DNA from: a virus
Strand: one strand, 5' to 3'
IMG/VR virus record: IMGVR_UViG_3300027777_000045
Coordinates: 1 to 56,201 of that record
Length of the DNA: 56,201 nucleotides
Under the pieces are notes generated by a model, which saw only the letters and a program-made list of their open reading frames with translations, made no database searches and had not been told where the DNA came from. Made by a program: the position numbers and the translations under genes. Position 1 is the first letter of the stretch, and the number at the start of each line of letters is the position of its first letter. Below are positions 45,115 to 52,261 of this stretch, one piece after another.

Positions 45115-45290
45115 TCAAATTCTCCTTCAAAAGCACAAAAAGCACTAATGACTGTAGCACCTACATTATCCAAAACCGTCAATGCTGATACAGCATCACC
45201 AATACATTGACTGGGAGTGGTTGAAGCCAAATGAATATTTCTAACTTCTCCATTAAAAAGAAAAGTAATAAAAAGAATTGTGGTAAGCAA
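45111..45290 (-). CDS. Small protein with signal-like N-terminus, TTG start
   Basis: 59 aa from a TTG at 45290 with GGAG 8 nt upstream, placed over the stop of the preceding gene. The first 13 residues are hydrophobic (LLTTILFITFLFNG), then a polar region with three Cys in the last ~35 residues (SQCIGD, SAFCAFEGEFE). It could be exported or membrane-anchored. The stop overlaps the next start (ATGA). It has no ATG start, but the frame, SD and overlaps on both sides support it. Confidence 0.5.
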   Translation of the reverse strand: MLTTILFITFLFNGEVRNIHLASTTPSQCIGDAVSALTVLDNVGATVISAFCAFEGEFE

Positions 45291-45292
45291 TT

Positions 45293-45703
45293 TTATGTCT
45301 CCGACTTATTTGTTTTAAAATCACTGTGATCATGGCAGGTTCTACGATAACCATCATCATCTGTAGGGAAACCGCAACTTGCATAATTATAACAGCCAGG
45401 TTCGTCACAGATCAAAAGAGCAGACTTGAGTTCTTTGTTATCAATCTTTTGTTCTTTGACAACATCGGCAAGATTTTCACGATATGAATAATCCAACTCA
45501 TTTGAGATATTCATACCACCTGCTGAATATAGCGGTACGTATGCATCAAGATCAAAGCCAAGACGATCATAAATCAAATATCGGAATGATCCAGGATCTC
45601 TTCCGTGTTCATCAATCTTGCTGATAACCCATGCAGCAATATCTAGCCTGGTTTGATAATCATATTTTGAGACTAATTCATCATAGTCAATCTTTTCGAA
45701 CAT
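45293..45703 (-). CDS. Putative zinc-binding small protein
   Basis: 136 aa. The N-terminal ~95 residues are acidic and helical (YDELVSKYDYQTRLDIAAWV). The C-terminus has C-x4-C-x4-C-G-F-P ... C-x2-H (CDEPGCYNYASCGFP, RRTCHDH), a likely zinc site. The same C-terminal pattern occurs in other phage hypotheticals; function not known. It lies downstream of the two tRNAs in the same direction, probably on one transcript. Confidence 0.65.
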   Translation of the reverse strand: MFEKIDYDELVSKYDYQTRLDIAAWVISKIDEHGRDPGSFRYLIYDRLGFDLDAYVPLYSAGGMNISNELDYSYRENLADVVKEQKIDNKELKSALLICDEPGCYNYASCGFPTDDDGYRRTCHDHSDFKTNKSET

Positions 45704-45718
45704 ATATCACCTTTGAAA

Positions 45719-45796
45719 TGGTGGACCCGGTAGGACTCGAACCTACGACCAAACCGTTATGAGCGGTCCGCTACTAACCAACTGAGCTACAGGTCC
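45719..45796 (-). tRNA. tRNA-Met(CAT), or tRNA-Ile2 with modified CAU
   Basis: A 7-bp acceptor GGACCTG/CGGGTCC, anticodon loop CTCATAA, TPsiC arm GTAGG-TTCGAGT-CCTAC and encoded CCA. The D stem is imperfect (GCTC against TAGC). The anticodon CAT alone cannot separate elongator Met from lysidine-modified Ile2 reading ATA, a codon common in this AT-rich genome. Confidence 0.9.
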
Positions 45797-45802
45797 AAAT
45801 AT

Positions 45803-45878
45803 TGGCGGTCCCGAGAGGATTCGAACCCCTATCGTACGGCTTAGAAGGCCGATGCCTTATCCCTTAGACCACGGAACC
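45803..45878 (-). tRNA. tRNA-Arg(TCT)
   Basis: 76 nt with acceptor GGTTCCG/CGGGACC, anticodon loop CTTCTAA (anticodon TCT), T arm around GGTTCGAATCC, and encoded CCA. It reads AGA, used often by this phage and rare in high-GC hosts. It is the first gene after the promoter at 45888-45916. Confidence 0.95.
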
Positions 45879-45887
45879 AATATAGTT

Positions 45888-45916
45888 ATTATATCATACT
45901 TTTGAATGGCTGTCAA
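45888..45916 (-). promoter_or_regulatory. sigma70-type promoter for the tRNA genes
   Basis: TTGACA (45911-45916), 17-bp spacer, TATAAT (45888-45893), about 10 nt before the tRNA-Arg 5' end. Both hexamers are perfect. Confidence 0.85.
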
Positions 45917-45919
45917 CCA

Positions 45920-46207
45920 TTAATTATAAGATTCCTGCAACTGAAATACCGACCAACGAACTCCAGGATTACTGACTGGCTTAAAGACACTAGCATAAGA
46001 ATCTTTACCACCAGCAAGACTTGGAACAGTTACAATGAAGCATTTTTCCATAGCACCCCAGGGTGTCTTAACTCTCTTATAATAACCATAAGAAGGTTCT
46101 AGACCATCCTTCTCGCCTTTCTTATTATAGCGATACCCTGGGACTTGTACTCGTTCACCATCAATAATAACATAGTCAAAGTTGTTGGTTTTGTTTTGTT
46201 TTGCCAT
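45920..46207 (-). CDS. Hypothetical protein
   Basis: 95 aa, basic and aromatic (FDYVIIDGERVQVPGYRYNK, YGYYKRVKTPWGAMEKCFIV). Starts 4 nt after the stop of the 374-codon gene with only a weak SD, so it is probably translated by coupling. The tRNA promoter begins just before its stop. No family recognised. Confidence 0.65.
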   Translation of the reverse strand: MAKQNKTNNFDYVIIDGERVQVPGYRYNKKGEKDGLEPSYGYYKRVKTPWGAMEKCFIVTVPSLAGGKDSYASVFKPVSNPGVRWSVFQLQESYN

Positions 46208-46211
46208 AATC

Positions 46212-47330
46212 TTATGCTTTCAAAAGGATGGTATTTTCGTTAATGCGATGTTGCAATGTTGCTGTTTTTAACTTTTCCAAATTCTTAAGAAATGCCCTAC
46301 GACCACTGCGGAAGACCATTTCAATATTTACCTCTACATTTCTGCCGAGTTTATAAGTTTTACTTTTTTCTTCATCATAGTTTAAGATAGTAGTTCCTTT
46401 GACATCCAGACCTGACTCGGTTGAAGCAATGAACTGTGTGAGTGTCTTGTACTTAGTATTAAATGTAAGTAATTCACCAGAGCCTAAGATCTTTTCGGGA
46501 TTGATGGATACCACCTTAAAGTCCTTACTTTCAGTTTGGAACTTTAGATCCTTGAGTTTCTTATCGGATGAAATTACTTTCTTCTTACGGACGATTTGTT
46601 TCTTATTTGCACCATGGCGCTGACAGTCAGCCACAATACTCGAGTAAAATGCCGCTCTCTTCTTCAACTCGGCACTGGTGTAATGGTTATACCCTTCTTT
46701 GACATTAGTGCTGGTGAGAGACAGATTAGCCTCTTCGGCGATTGGTGCGTAAAATTCCTGAACAATCTTTGCTTGGTTCGAGGGAATCTGTTTATTCTGC
46801 AGCCATTCATACATGGATAATGTCCAACCTGACTTATCTATGGCTTCCTCAAACTCACCGATAAAGTCAGATATCTTGGCACTTGGTTTACGAACTTTAA
46901 CAGTCACTTCTTCGGAGACTGGTTCATCAGAAACTTCTAATGCTTTATTCAAAGTCGACTTGGAAAACATCTCCGTCAACCTAAACCTAAACTTTTTTAC
47001 ATGAGGCATTTCAAGAATACCACCACGATTCAGAATACGTGCATACCAAGCAGCCGTAACACTAATCCAAATGTCTGGCACTGTTGCCAACATTTCCAGA
47101 TTAGTATCCTCACCTTGAATTTTAAAAAAATCTTGAAGATACTGACGAGCATCTGATCTGGTACACATGTAATTATACCAACCAAAGATCTTCGTTATAG
47201 TCATATCGTCAAGTTCAACAATACCCTTGACTACCGGTTCTTCACCCATGAACTTTAAATCAGCAATGTATTGTGCAGTTTTACCTACACGTTCATTCTT
47301 TTTAGGTTTGGGTTTAGTCAACCGGGCCAT
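46212..47330 (-). CDS. Conserved T4-like phage protein, unknown function
   Basis: 372 aa from the ATG at 47330 (AAGGA 7 nt upstream); an ATG six nt earlier is too close to the SD. The N-terminus RLTKPKPKKNERVGKTAQYI is basic; a helical middle (FGWYNYMCTRSDARQYLQDF) and a C-terminal region with GLDVKGTTILNYDEEKS and RSGRRAFLKNLEKL follow. I recall similar proteins in other large T4-like phages annotated as hypothetical. It is Lys-rich and might bind nucleic acid, but no motif proves this. Confidence 0.7.
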   Translation of the reverse strand: MARLTKPKPKKNERVGKTAQYIADLKFMGEEPVVKGIVELDDMTITKIFGWYNYMCTRSDARQYLQDFFKIQGEDTNLEMLATVPDIWISVTAAWYARILNRGGILEMPHVKKFRFRLTEMFSKSTLNKALEVSDEPVSEEVTVKVRKPSAKISDFIGEFEEAIDKSGWTLSMYEWLQNKQIPSNQAKIVQEFYAPIAEEANLSLTSTNVKEGYNHYTSAELKKRAAFYSSIVADCQRHGANKKQIVRKKKVISSDKKLKDLKFQTESKDFKVVSINPEKILGSGELLTFNTKYKTLTQFIASTESGLDVKGTTILNYDEEKSKTYKLGRNVEVNIEMVFRSGRRAFLKNLEKLKTATLQHRINENTILLKA

Positions 47331-47357
47331 CGGCATATCCTTTTCGATTTATAAGTT

Positions 47358-47386
47358 ATAATATCATAAACTATGAGAGTTGTCAA
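47358..47386 (-). promoter_or_regulatory. sigma70-type promoter
   Basis: TTGACA (47381-47386), 17 bp, TATTAT (47358-47363), upstream of the 372-aa gene. The -35 box lies inside the 3' end of the preceding gene. Confidence 0.75.
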
Positions 47387-47696
47387 TCACTTTTTTATCA
47401 ACCCTCTTCATGCTCTTAGCGCTCTCGGGGATGATAAACGCTTCGAAGTCACGACCTTTGGTAACATATCCCATTCCATATGCCATCTTCTCAGTTGAAT
47501 CACCACTCAATCTCTGAGCAATGATAGCAGCGGTGAATGAATGGTTGGCAAAACCGATCTTGATACAAGGTCCCCAAATTTCAGCATTCAAATCATCAAC
47601 ATACCTACCACCGGACACGCCACATTCACAAGTCCTATCCGCGTTTTTTCTGAGTGTCACTAGATCATGACACTTTTCACAGAAAATAAGCTTCAT
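47364..47696 (-). CDS. Zinc-ribbon-type small phage protein
   Basis: 110 aa. Start ATG at 47696 overlaps the upstream stop (TGATG) and has AGGAGG 4 nt away. The N-terminus FCEKCHDLVTLR ... TCECGVSGGRY is a CxxC...CxCG zinc ribbon. The C-terminal part (ANHSFTAAIIAQRL and GRDFEAFIIPESA) is conserved in a family of phage hypotheticals. Function unknown; an RNA/DNA- or protein-binding adaptor is possible. Confidence 0.7.
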   Translation of the reverse strand: MKLIFCEKCHDLVTLRKNADRTCECGVSGGRYVDDLNAEIWGPCIKIGFANHSFTAAIIAQRLSGDSTEKMAYGMGYVTKGRDFEAFIIPESAKSMKRVDKKVIDNSHSL

Positions 47697-47989
47697 CAAA
47701 CCTCCTTTGATACAGTGCTATATGAAATAGTATTATCCCAACGATCAGCATTATGCTTATTCCGAAGGGCAGTAATATTTTGATCATGAGCAAGACTTTG
47801 TGCACTTATATTAGTAAGAGCCCAAACTTCCTGTTCAATCTTATCCACAACGGTTGTCTTCTTCATAATTGTTGTAACAAGGAACTTCTTATTATTCTTG
47901 TTCTTCTTGTGACGCTTGATATATTCCTTCATGAATCCATAAGGTCTATTCTCCCAAATGTCATCAAGATCAGTACGAGAAACTTTCAT
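47696..47989 (-). CDS. Small basic hypothetical protein
   Basis: 97 aa from the ATG at 47989, preceded by GGAGG at 8 nt; a TTG 15 nt earlier overlaps that SD and is rejected. Lys-rich segment YIKRHKKNKNNKKFLVTTIM, then a helix with TTVVDKIEQEVWALTNISAQ. No family recognised. Coupled to the zinc-ribbon gene downstream by TGATG. Confidence 0.65.
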   Translation of the reverse strand: MKVSRTDLDDIWENRPYGFMKEYIKRHKKNKNNKKFLVTTIMKKTTVVDKIEQEVWALTNISAQSLAHDQNITALRNKHNADRWDNTISYSTVSKEV

Positions 47990-48004
47990 ATAATAAACCT
48001 CCAA

Positions 48005-48027
48005 AAGAGGGGGGGTTTCCCCTCCCC
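48005..48027 (-). terminator. Probable terminator after the DUF932 gene
   Basis: A G/C-rich stem (CCTCCCC-type arm against a seven-G run, with GGGG-AAA-CCCC at the tip) followed by TCTTTT on the minus strand, just past the DUF932 stop. The following SD (GGAGG) starts directly after it. Confidence 0.6.
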
Positions 48028-48034
48028 AGTTGAT

Positions 48035-48988
48035 TTAGGCCGCTTCCGCCATTTCGATAGCGGTCTCAAGAGCACGAACCTTGAGGTTCTTGTTTGAACC
48101 ATACCAGGCTGAAGTCATCCGGGTATCGGTAGAGCGACCGATGAGGTGATCGGTCATATAGGTAGTGGCATTAAACGCCTGCCACCAGGATCCAGCAGCA
48201 TATTCGGCACCAGGCTGAGTCTCAAGAATACCAAGAGCGGTCCGAGCATTCTTGGTGATTTCAGAGCGCTTGGCATTTTCCGAGGCAGGAAACACACGCT
48301 TGAAGTACTCAACCACGTTTTCATCACTGTAGCGCTTAGAACCGAGGAACTGAGCCATTTCCTTGTACTGGGCAAGCTTTTCGGCTGCAACACCGAGCAT
48401 CAACTTAGTCTGGTCACCGTTAAACTCACGACGGTGGCTGATCTTGACCATACGCTCGACCTTGGTATTGAGCGACAAAGTCAAAGTGTTGTTACACACC
48501 ACACGGATCGGAGTGAACCGAACATCGGTGCTGCAGCCATACTTATGGAAGTTGGTGAAGTGCAGGTAAGAGTCAACCTTATCACCACCAAATAACTCGA
48601 ATGAATCCTTCACCTTAGCCAGAGCCCAGACAATCTTGCCGTCACAGAGACTACCAGCGGTGTGCATTTCCATGTCACCCTCAGCAATGAAGTCGTTAAA
48701 GAACTCGAAAGCCTCAGAGTTCTGCACCGGATTCCAGTCATCCGAAACCACATCAACGATCTTGCTATCGCTAGAGCGAACCAGAGCAGACCAACCGACA
48801 TTAACATTCTTGCCGGCAACCTTAGCAAAGGCAGGGACCTTATTGACCTCCCAATTCAGACCAGCTGCATCGAGCATCTGTTCGGGGGTAAGATCGCCGG
48901 GTACCCGAGTACCCAGACCGTGCCAAGGCACATCACCGGCATATGCCATCTGAGCCTTACCGTCAACCATTTCGATATTATGAGCCAT
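48035..48988 (-). CDS. DUF932 phage/plasmid-like protein
   Basis: 317 aa. The DUF932/TIGR03299 signature is clear: MAHNIEM, PWHGLGTRV, LTPEQMLDAAGLNWEV, WNPVQNSEAFEFFNDFI, HKYGCSTDVRFTPIRVVCNNT and a C-terminal GSWWQAFNATTYMTDHLIGR. The family is common on phages and plasmids; its role is not established, though it is often placed near replication or recombination genes. Codon use is noticeably more GC-rich than in neighbours. It has its own consensus promoter and an AAAGG SD. Confidence 0.9.
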   Translation of the reverse strand: MAHNIEMVDGKAQMAYAGDVPWHGLGTRVPGDLTPEQMLDAAGLNWEVNKVPAFAKVAGKNVNVGWSALVRSSDSKIVDVVSDDWNPVQNSEAFEFFNDFIAEGDMEMHTAGSLCDGKIVWALAKVKDSFELFGGDKVDSYLHFTNFHKYGCSTDVRFTPIRVVCNNTLTLSLNTKVERMVKISHRREFNGDQTKLMLGVAAEKLAQYKEMAQFLGSKRYSDENVVEYFKRVFPASENAKRSEITKNARTALGILETQPGAEYAAGSWWQAFNATTYMTDHLIGRSTDTRMTSAWYGSNKNLKVRALETAIEMAEAA

Positions 48989-49035
48989 TATATAAACCTT
49001 TCATATGATGGGCGATATGCCCTGTTAATAAAGTT

Positions 49036-49064
49036 ATTATAACAAACTTTGGGGGTAATGTCAA
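49036..49064 (-). promoter_or_regulatory. sigma70-type promoter for DUF932 gene
   Basis: TTGACA (49059-49064), 17 bp, TATAAT (49036-49041). Both hexamers perfect. Confidence 0.85.
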
Positions 49065-49105
49065 CCAAAATTTTGCGGTTTTCAAAACTTTTTTGTTAAC
49101 ATTTT

Positions 49106-49294
49106 TTAATCTTCAAGATCGTCTCTGAGTTGATGAGTAACTTCCACCCATGCCGCAACTCTCACTTTTGAAAATACTTCTACATCGAGTAGTCCATTTC
49201 TTACTTTTTCTGAAATAAGATATTTTACTTCTTTATTGGTTTTAAATTCACATTCTTTTCTCGAATAAACACGGTAAGCGCATAAACTAATCAT
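49106..49294 (-). CDS. Micro-gene array 1, third member
   Basis: 62 aa, starting MISLCAYRVYSRKECEF and ending WVEVTHQLRDDLED, the QLxDDLED form of the shared tail motif. The ATG lies inside the GATGAT codons of the preceding gene (8-nt overlap). A further ATG follows its stop after AAAA and opens a 6-codon ORF (MLTKKF), which looks like a vestigial next-gene junction. Confidence 0.65.
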   Translation of the reverse strand: MISLCAYRVYSRKECEFKTNKEVKYLISEKVRNGLLDVEVFSKVRVAAWVEVTHQLRDDLED

Positions 49295-49451
49295 CTAAAT
49301 CGTCTCTAAGTTGTTCATGAATATGTGGAACATACAACATAATATCATATAATACTTGGTTATGATCATAGACATCGCATTTAATTAGATTATGAGCAGG
49401 AATTCCAATATTCCATATCGATGGTGGAAAGATAATATCTTTAACTTTCAT
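49287..49451 (-). CDS. Micro-gene array 1, second member
   Basis: 54 aa from the ATG at 49451 (MKVKDIIFPPSIW), ending HIHEQLRDDLDD. Longer in-frame starts would read back through the upstream gene and are rejected; an ATG nine nt earlier (MQKMKV) is possible. The central region (IPAHNLIKCDVYDHNQVLYD) is mixed alpha/beta-like. No known homology recognised. Confidence 0.6.
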   Translation of the reverse strand: MKVKDIIFPPSIWNIGIPAHNLIKCDVYDHNQVLYDIMLYVPHIHEQLRDDLDD

Positions 49452-49626
49452 TTTCTGCATCTTCCACAAATTGTTCTCTAATATGAAATTCACAATCAAG
49501 TATCTGACCAATATGTTTAAGTTCAAAAACTTCCATAAAGTTATGATATACTACATATTTCCTAACCTTTATCCTAATAGTATCCTCAACATCATCCATT
49601 ATTTGAGTTATGGTTTGACTATACAT
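49441..49626 (-). CDS. Micro-gene array 1, first member
   Basis: 61 aa from the ATG at 49626, which has AAGGA 8 nt upstream (an ATG six nt earlier is too close). MYSQTITQIMDDVEDTIRIK, then FHIREQFVEDAENES, the array tail in its AENES form; the last member of array 2 ends similarly (AEDINES). It sits directly behind a consensus promoter. Confidence 0.65.
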   Translation of the reverse strand: MYSQTITQIMDDVEDTIRIKVRKYVVYHNFMEVFELKHIGQILDCEFHIREQFVEDAENES

Positions 49627-49667
49627 TTTCATATTCCTTTTATATTATCCATATTATGTCATTACTG

Positions 49668-49696
49668 ATTATAACACAATCATATATCACTGTCAA
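49668..49696 (-). promoter_or_regulatory. sigma70-type promoter of micro-gene array 1
   Basis: TTGACA (49691-49696), 17 bp, TATAAT (49668-49673). It is separated from the upstream gene by a strong terminator. Confidence 0.85.
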
Positions 49697-49716
49697 CAAA
49701 AAAATGCACAAAAAAA

Positions 49717-49742
49717 GAGGGTGATAACTTAATACCACCCTC
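49717..49742 (-). terminator. Rho-independent terminator after DUF6745 gene
   Basis: Stem GAGGGTG/CACCCTC with a 12-nt loop followed by a run of seven T on the minus strand. Confidence 0.9.
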
Positions 49743-49769
49743 CGAGTTAAACCAAATATGTTTTAAAAA

Positions 49770-50636
49770 TTAAGTACGGAATTCCAAGTCTCGAAGCACC
49801 TCGGGGTCAACACCATAAGTCCAGGCATTTGCTTCCAACGCGGTCTTGACAGTAGGCGGCACAGGAATAGCAAACTCACGACCAGTACCACAAACAACAC
49901 GCAGGAACTGTTCTTTACCAATATCAGGAATATTCACCTGCAGAAGAGTACCAATCTGCGGATCCTCATCCTGGTCAATAACCTTGGACTTCAATTCCTT
50001 TAGAATATGAACCCAACCAAGGATTTCACAAGCAACTCGACGGAGTTCCAGGTTGTCTTCCTTGAGAGCGGCCTTAGCGGTCAACTCTTGCTTATTGGTG
50101 ATCCAGAACCACTTATCACGGCTCAGACGAACACCGTGCCAGGCAAACACCATGGTACCGTCCTGATATTCAATGGCGGGACCATCCTCACAATGCAGAC
50201 GGTTCTGGTCATCGAATCGGATATACATCGGGAACTCTTGAATAATAGCAAAGTCCTTGTCGACATAAGTCCAGCAAGCAACTTGCGCATATTCAATCAG
50301 CGGTTGGACAATCTCCAGATCCAGACCGCAGACTTCCTTGAAGTAAGCATAGAAACTCAACCAAGAACTATCATGAGCACCATAGATCATAGAGTTCATG
50401 AATTCAGTAGAAGTACCGTTAGGCTTTACAGACTTATAGATCTTATAGGCATCCATAGGTCCAGTAGCATAATAAACACTAGAAGGTGCTTCAAGATCAC
50501 GAGACGTGTAGCACTTTGCAAGAGCAGTCTTAGCTGCAGCAAAGTCAAGAACTTCAGTACGAAGACCGATTTCCAACCAGCGGTCCCGATAGACGGGAAT
50601 TTGCGCCAGTTGGTCTTCATTCAAACTAGTAATCAC
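49770..50636 (-). CDS. DUF6745-like protein
   Basis: 288 aa. The core GPMDAYKIYKSV, DSSWLSFYAYFKEVCGL, RLHCEDGPAIEYQDGTMVFA and WHGVRLSRDKWFW is the repeat signature (LHxxxGPAIxYxDG...HGV) of the DUF6745 family found in phages and actinobacteria. The role is unknown. It ends VDPEVLRDLEFRT. It is followed by a strong terminator and lies after the 120-aa His-containing protein, a pairing I also recall elsewhere. GC-richer codon use than the structural genes. Confidence 0.75.
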   Translation of the reverse strand: MITSLNEDQLAQIPVYRDRWLEIGLRTEVLDFAAAKTALAKCYTSRDLEAPSSVYYATGPMDAYKIYKSVKPNGTSTEFMNSMIYGAHDSSWLSFYAYFKEVCGLDLEIVQPLIEYAQVACWTYVDKDFAIIQEFPMYIRFDDQNRLHCEDGPAIEYQDGTMVFAWHGVRLSRDKWFWITNKQELTAKAALKEDNLELRRVACEILGWVHILKELKSKVIDQDEDPQIGTLLQVNIPDIGKEQFLRVVCGTGREFAIPVPPTVKTALEANAWTYGVDPEVLRDLEFRT

Positions 50637-50696
50637 ATTATCACCTTTACATTATATAAGTGGAAAGCTTCTAAAAATGAAACCTAAGATCAAAGA

Positions 50697-51059
50697 TCAG
50701 TCGGCAGCCTTACGGAAACCTTCGGCAGTATATTCACGTTGACGGCGAATCTCGTAGGTACCGGGTGGGACCATAATAGCCTCGTGAGTATCGAAAGATC
50801 GAAGATGGTCAATCCGAGTGTCTTCCTTGACAAGAAGGAACATCTTGTACAAGTCAACATTCTGAGAGTTAGACTTATCGGCAGGAATTTCGAATGCCTC
50901 GACTCGAGTTGCTTCCATCACGTGATTGTGCCCAGTTTCACTGTGAGCAACAATTACCTTGCCATTCTCAGGAGCAACGGGAACAACACCCTCGGGGATA
51001 TTCTGAATACGCAGGATAATGAAGTCACCCTGAGCAGCCATGTTACGCATAATCTTCAT
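50697..51059 (-). CDS. Small beta-rich protein paired with DUF6745
   Basis: 120 aa, SD GGAG 8 nt before the ATG. Central VIVAHSETGHNHVMEATRVEAFEIP with two His in GHNHV, and a C-terminal HEAIMVPPGTYEIRRQREY. The HxxTGHxH pattern could bind metal. It is the first gene after a promoter and lies 60 nt upstream of the DUF6745 gene. No established function. Confidence 0.65.
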   Translation of the reverse strand: MKIMRNMAAQGDFIILRIQNIPEGVVPVAPENGKVIVAHSETGHNHVMEATRVEAFEIPADKSNSQNVDLYKMFLLVKEDTRIDHLRSFDTHEAIMVPPGTYEIRRQREYTAEGFRKAAD

Positions 51060-51088
51060 GATATAGTCTCCTTGTTGGTTATAATGAT

Positions 51089-51116
51089 ATTATATATGGT
51101 TTTAGTAAAAAGTCAA
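51089..51116 (-). promoter_or_regulatory. sigma70-type promoter
   Basis: TTGACT (51111-51116), 16-bp spacer, TATAAT (51089-51094), upstream of the 120-aa gene. Confidence 0.7.
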
Positions 51117-51361
51117 GGGTTATTTTTGAACAAAATGTTTTTGGCTCTAGTGAGAGCATTACCTGTGTCTGTAATATGGCCTTTTGAAACAAAATGGCCA
51201 ACTTGATGTGCACAGTCTGTTACAGTGAATAGTGCTGTAAGAGCCTCACGTAGTTCATCTCGTTCGTCTAACAAGGCCAACATATGTGTCTTTTCGACCA
51301 TAATAACAGTTGGACCTTGAGAGACGAGGGCACGAAATGTTTCGGTATCTGTAATAGCCAT
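51113..51361 (-). CDS. Small helical hypothetical protein
   Basis: 82 aa from the ATG at 51361, overlapping the upstream stop as TAATG with GGAGG 7 nt away. MAITDTETFRALVSQG, then a helix MLALLDERDELREALTALF and Cys/His residues (TDCAHQVGHF). No family recognised. Last gene of the 52160-51113 operon. Confidence 0.65.
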   Translation of the reverse strand: MAITDTETFRALVSQGPTVIMVEKTHMLALLDERDELREALTALFTVTDCAHQVGHFVSKGHITDTGNALTRAKNILFKNNP

Positions 51362-51777
51362 TATTGATCCTCCATCGCTTTTGTTACATGTCGGCACTTC
51401 TTATGGAATTGAAATCCAATACAAGTACACGACCAACGTTTAGTGCGGCCATCCTGTCGCACGGTATAGACTTCACCGGTTTTAGATGAAGTCACATTTA
51501 AGACCTTGTCGACAGTGACCTTCGGTTGTTTTACCGTAACACCACCAATCGACAAGACTTTATGCATAGGGATATAATTGAAGCCCTTGGTCTCACTATT
51601 TAGAATAGTAAGATCTGCAATAGAAGTCATCCACTTAGGAGTAGGTACAACAACCCCACGAAGAGTCAATGTAGGCTGTACCCTATGTACTGAACATGGA
51701 GCCATAGCATAACGTGCTGCAGCATTGTCCAATACGACCTCTACGACTGAACCTTCGGTGGGGAGTTGCATTTTCAT
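51361..51777 (-). CDS. SWIM-type zinc-finger protein
   Basis: 138 aa. The C-terminal ~45 residues read VYTVRQDGRTKRWSCTCIGF, QFHKKCRHVTKAM: a CxCx(n)CxH SWIM zinc finger preceded by a typical beta strand pair. SWIM domains bind DNA or proteins and occur in many phage and plasmid proteins. The N-terminal ~90 residues are beta-rich without a known domain. Overlaps both neighbours by TAATG. Confidence 0.8.
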   Translation of the reverse strand: MKMQLPTEGSVVEVVLDNAAARYAMAPCSVHRVQPTLTLRGVVVPTPKWMTSIADLTILNSETKGFNYIPMHKVLSIGGVTVKQPKVTVDKVLNVTSSKTGEVYTVRQDGRTKRWSCTCIGFQFHKKCRHVTKAMEDQ

Positions 51778-52160
51778 TATGCCTTTACGGTAATCCGTGC
51801 AAGAATTGCCCGCACGGCATTGTCTACAAGAGCATTCAGTTCAGTCTTGAGTGCGGTCTCAAGAGTATTTGTTACAGGAACACTATTTTGTTCCACATTA
51901 ATCCGAGTCGACATTTCAGCAGGCATACCACGCAGCGCTTGTTGAGTACCCCGCGAACCCAAATCCCAACCATAATAATCCTTCCACTGCCTAAGCCATG
52001 CTGTGTACTTATGCACAGCGGCAGTTGTTGTCTTATGATCGTCGGTATTTAAAAGTAGACCGGCCTTAATAAGGGCCTCCGGTCGCGACAGATGTGTTTG
52101 CTTAAGAACAAACATGTACAAATTATAGTTTGTGCTCATAGACGGTGTAATATTCTTCAT
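51777..52160 (-). CDS. Hypothetical protein, first of SWIM operon
   Basis: 127 aa, starting MKNITPSMSTNYNLYMFVLK. Contains HKYTAWLRQWKDYYGWDLGS and a C-terminal helical part ALKTELNALVDNAVRAILAR. Directly downstream of a consensus promoter. No family recognised. Confidence 0.65.
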   Translation of the reverse strand: MKNITPSMSTNYNLYMFVLKQTHLSRPEALIKAGLLLNTDDHKTTTAAVHKYTAWLRQWKDYYGWDLGSRGTQQALRGMPAEMSTRINVEQNSVPVTNTLETALKTELNALVDNAVRAILARITVKA

Positions 52161-52211
52161 AATATAATGTCCTTTTCAATTTTGACCATCATTGGTCTGG
52201 CTAACATAGTT

Positions 52212-52240
52212 ATTATAACAAACTTTTGGGGTCGTGTCAA
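52212..52240 (-). promoter_or_regulatory. sigma70-type promoter of the SWIM operon
   Basis: TTGACA (52235-52240), 17 bp, TATAAT (52212-52217); perfect hexamers. Confidence 0.85.
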
Positions 52241-52261
52241 CAAAAGATTTGTTAACTTTTG

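Noticed and set aside
48146-48595. 149-codon plus-strand ORF opposite DUF932
   Set aside because: Shadow of a GC-richer gene whose minus-strand product matches DUF932 throughout.
50651-50656. TATAAT upstream of the DUF6745 gene as a separate promoter
   Set aside because: No recognisable -35 box at 16-18 bp; transcription from the promoter at 51089-51116 is sufficient.
50007-50687. 226-codon plus-strand ORF opposite the DUF6745 gene
   Set aside because: The minus strand has clear family motifs, SD and terminator; the plus ORF has no SD or family signature and all neighbours are leftward.
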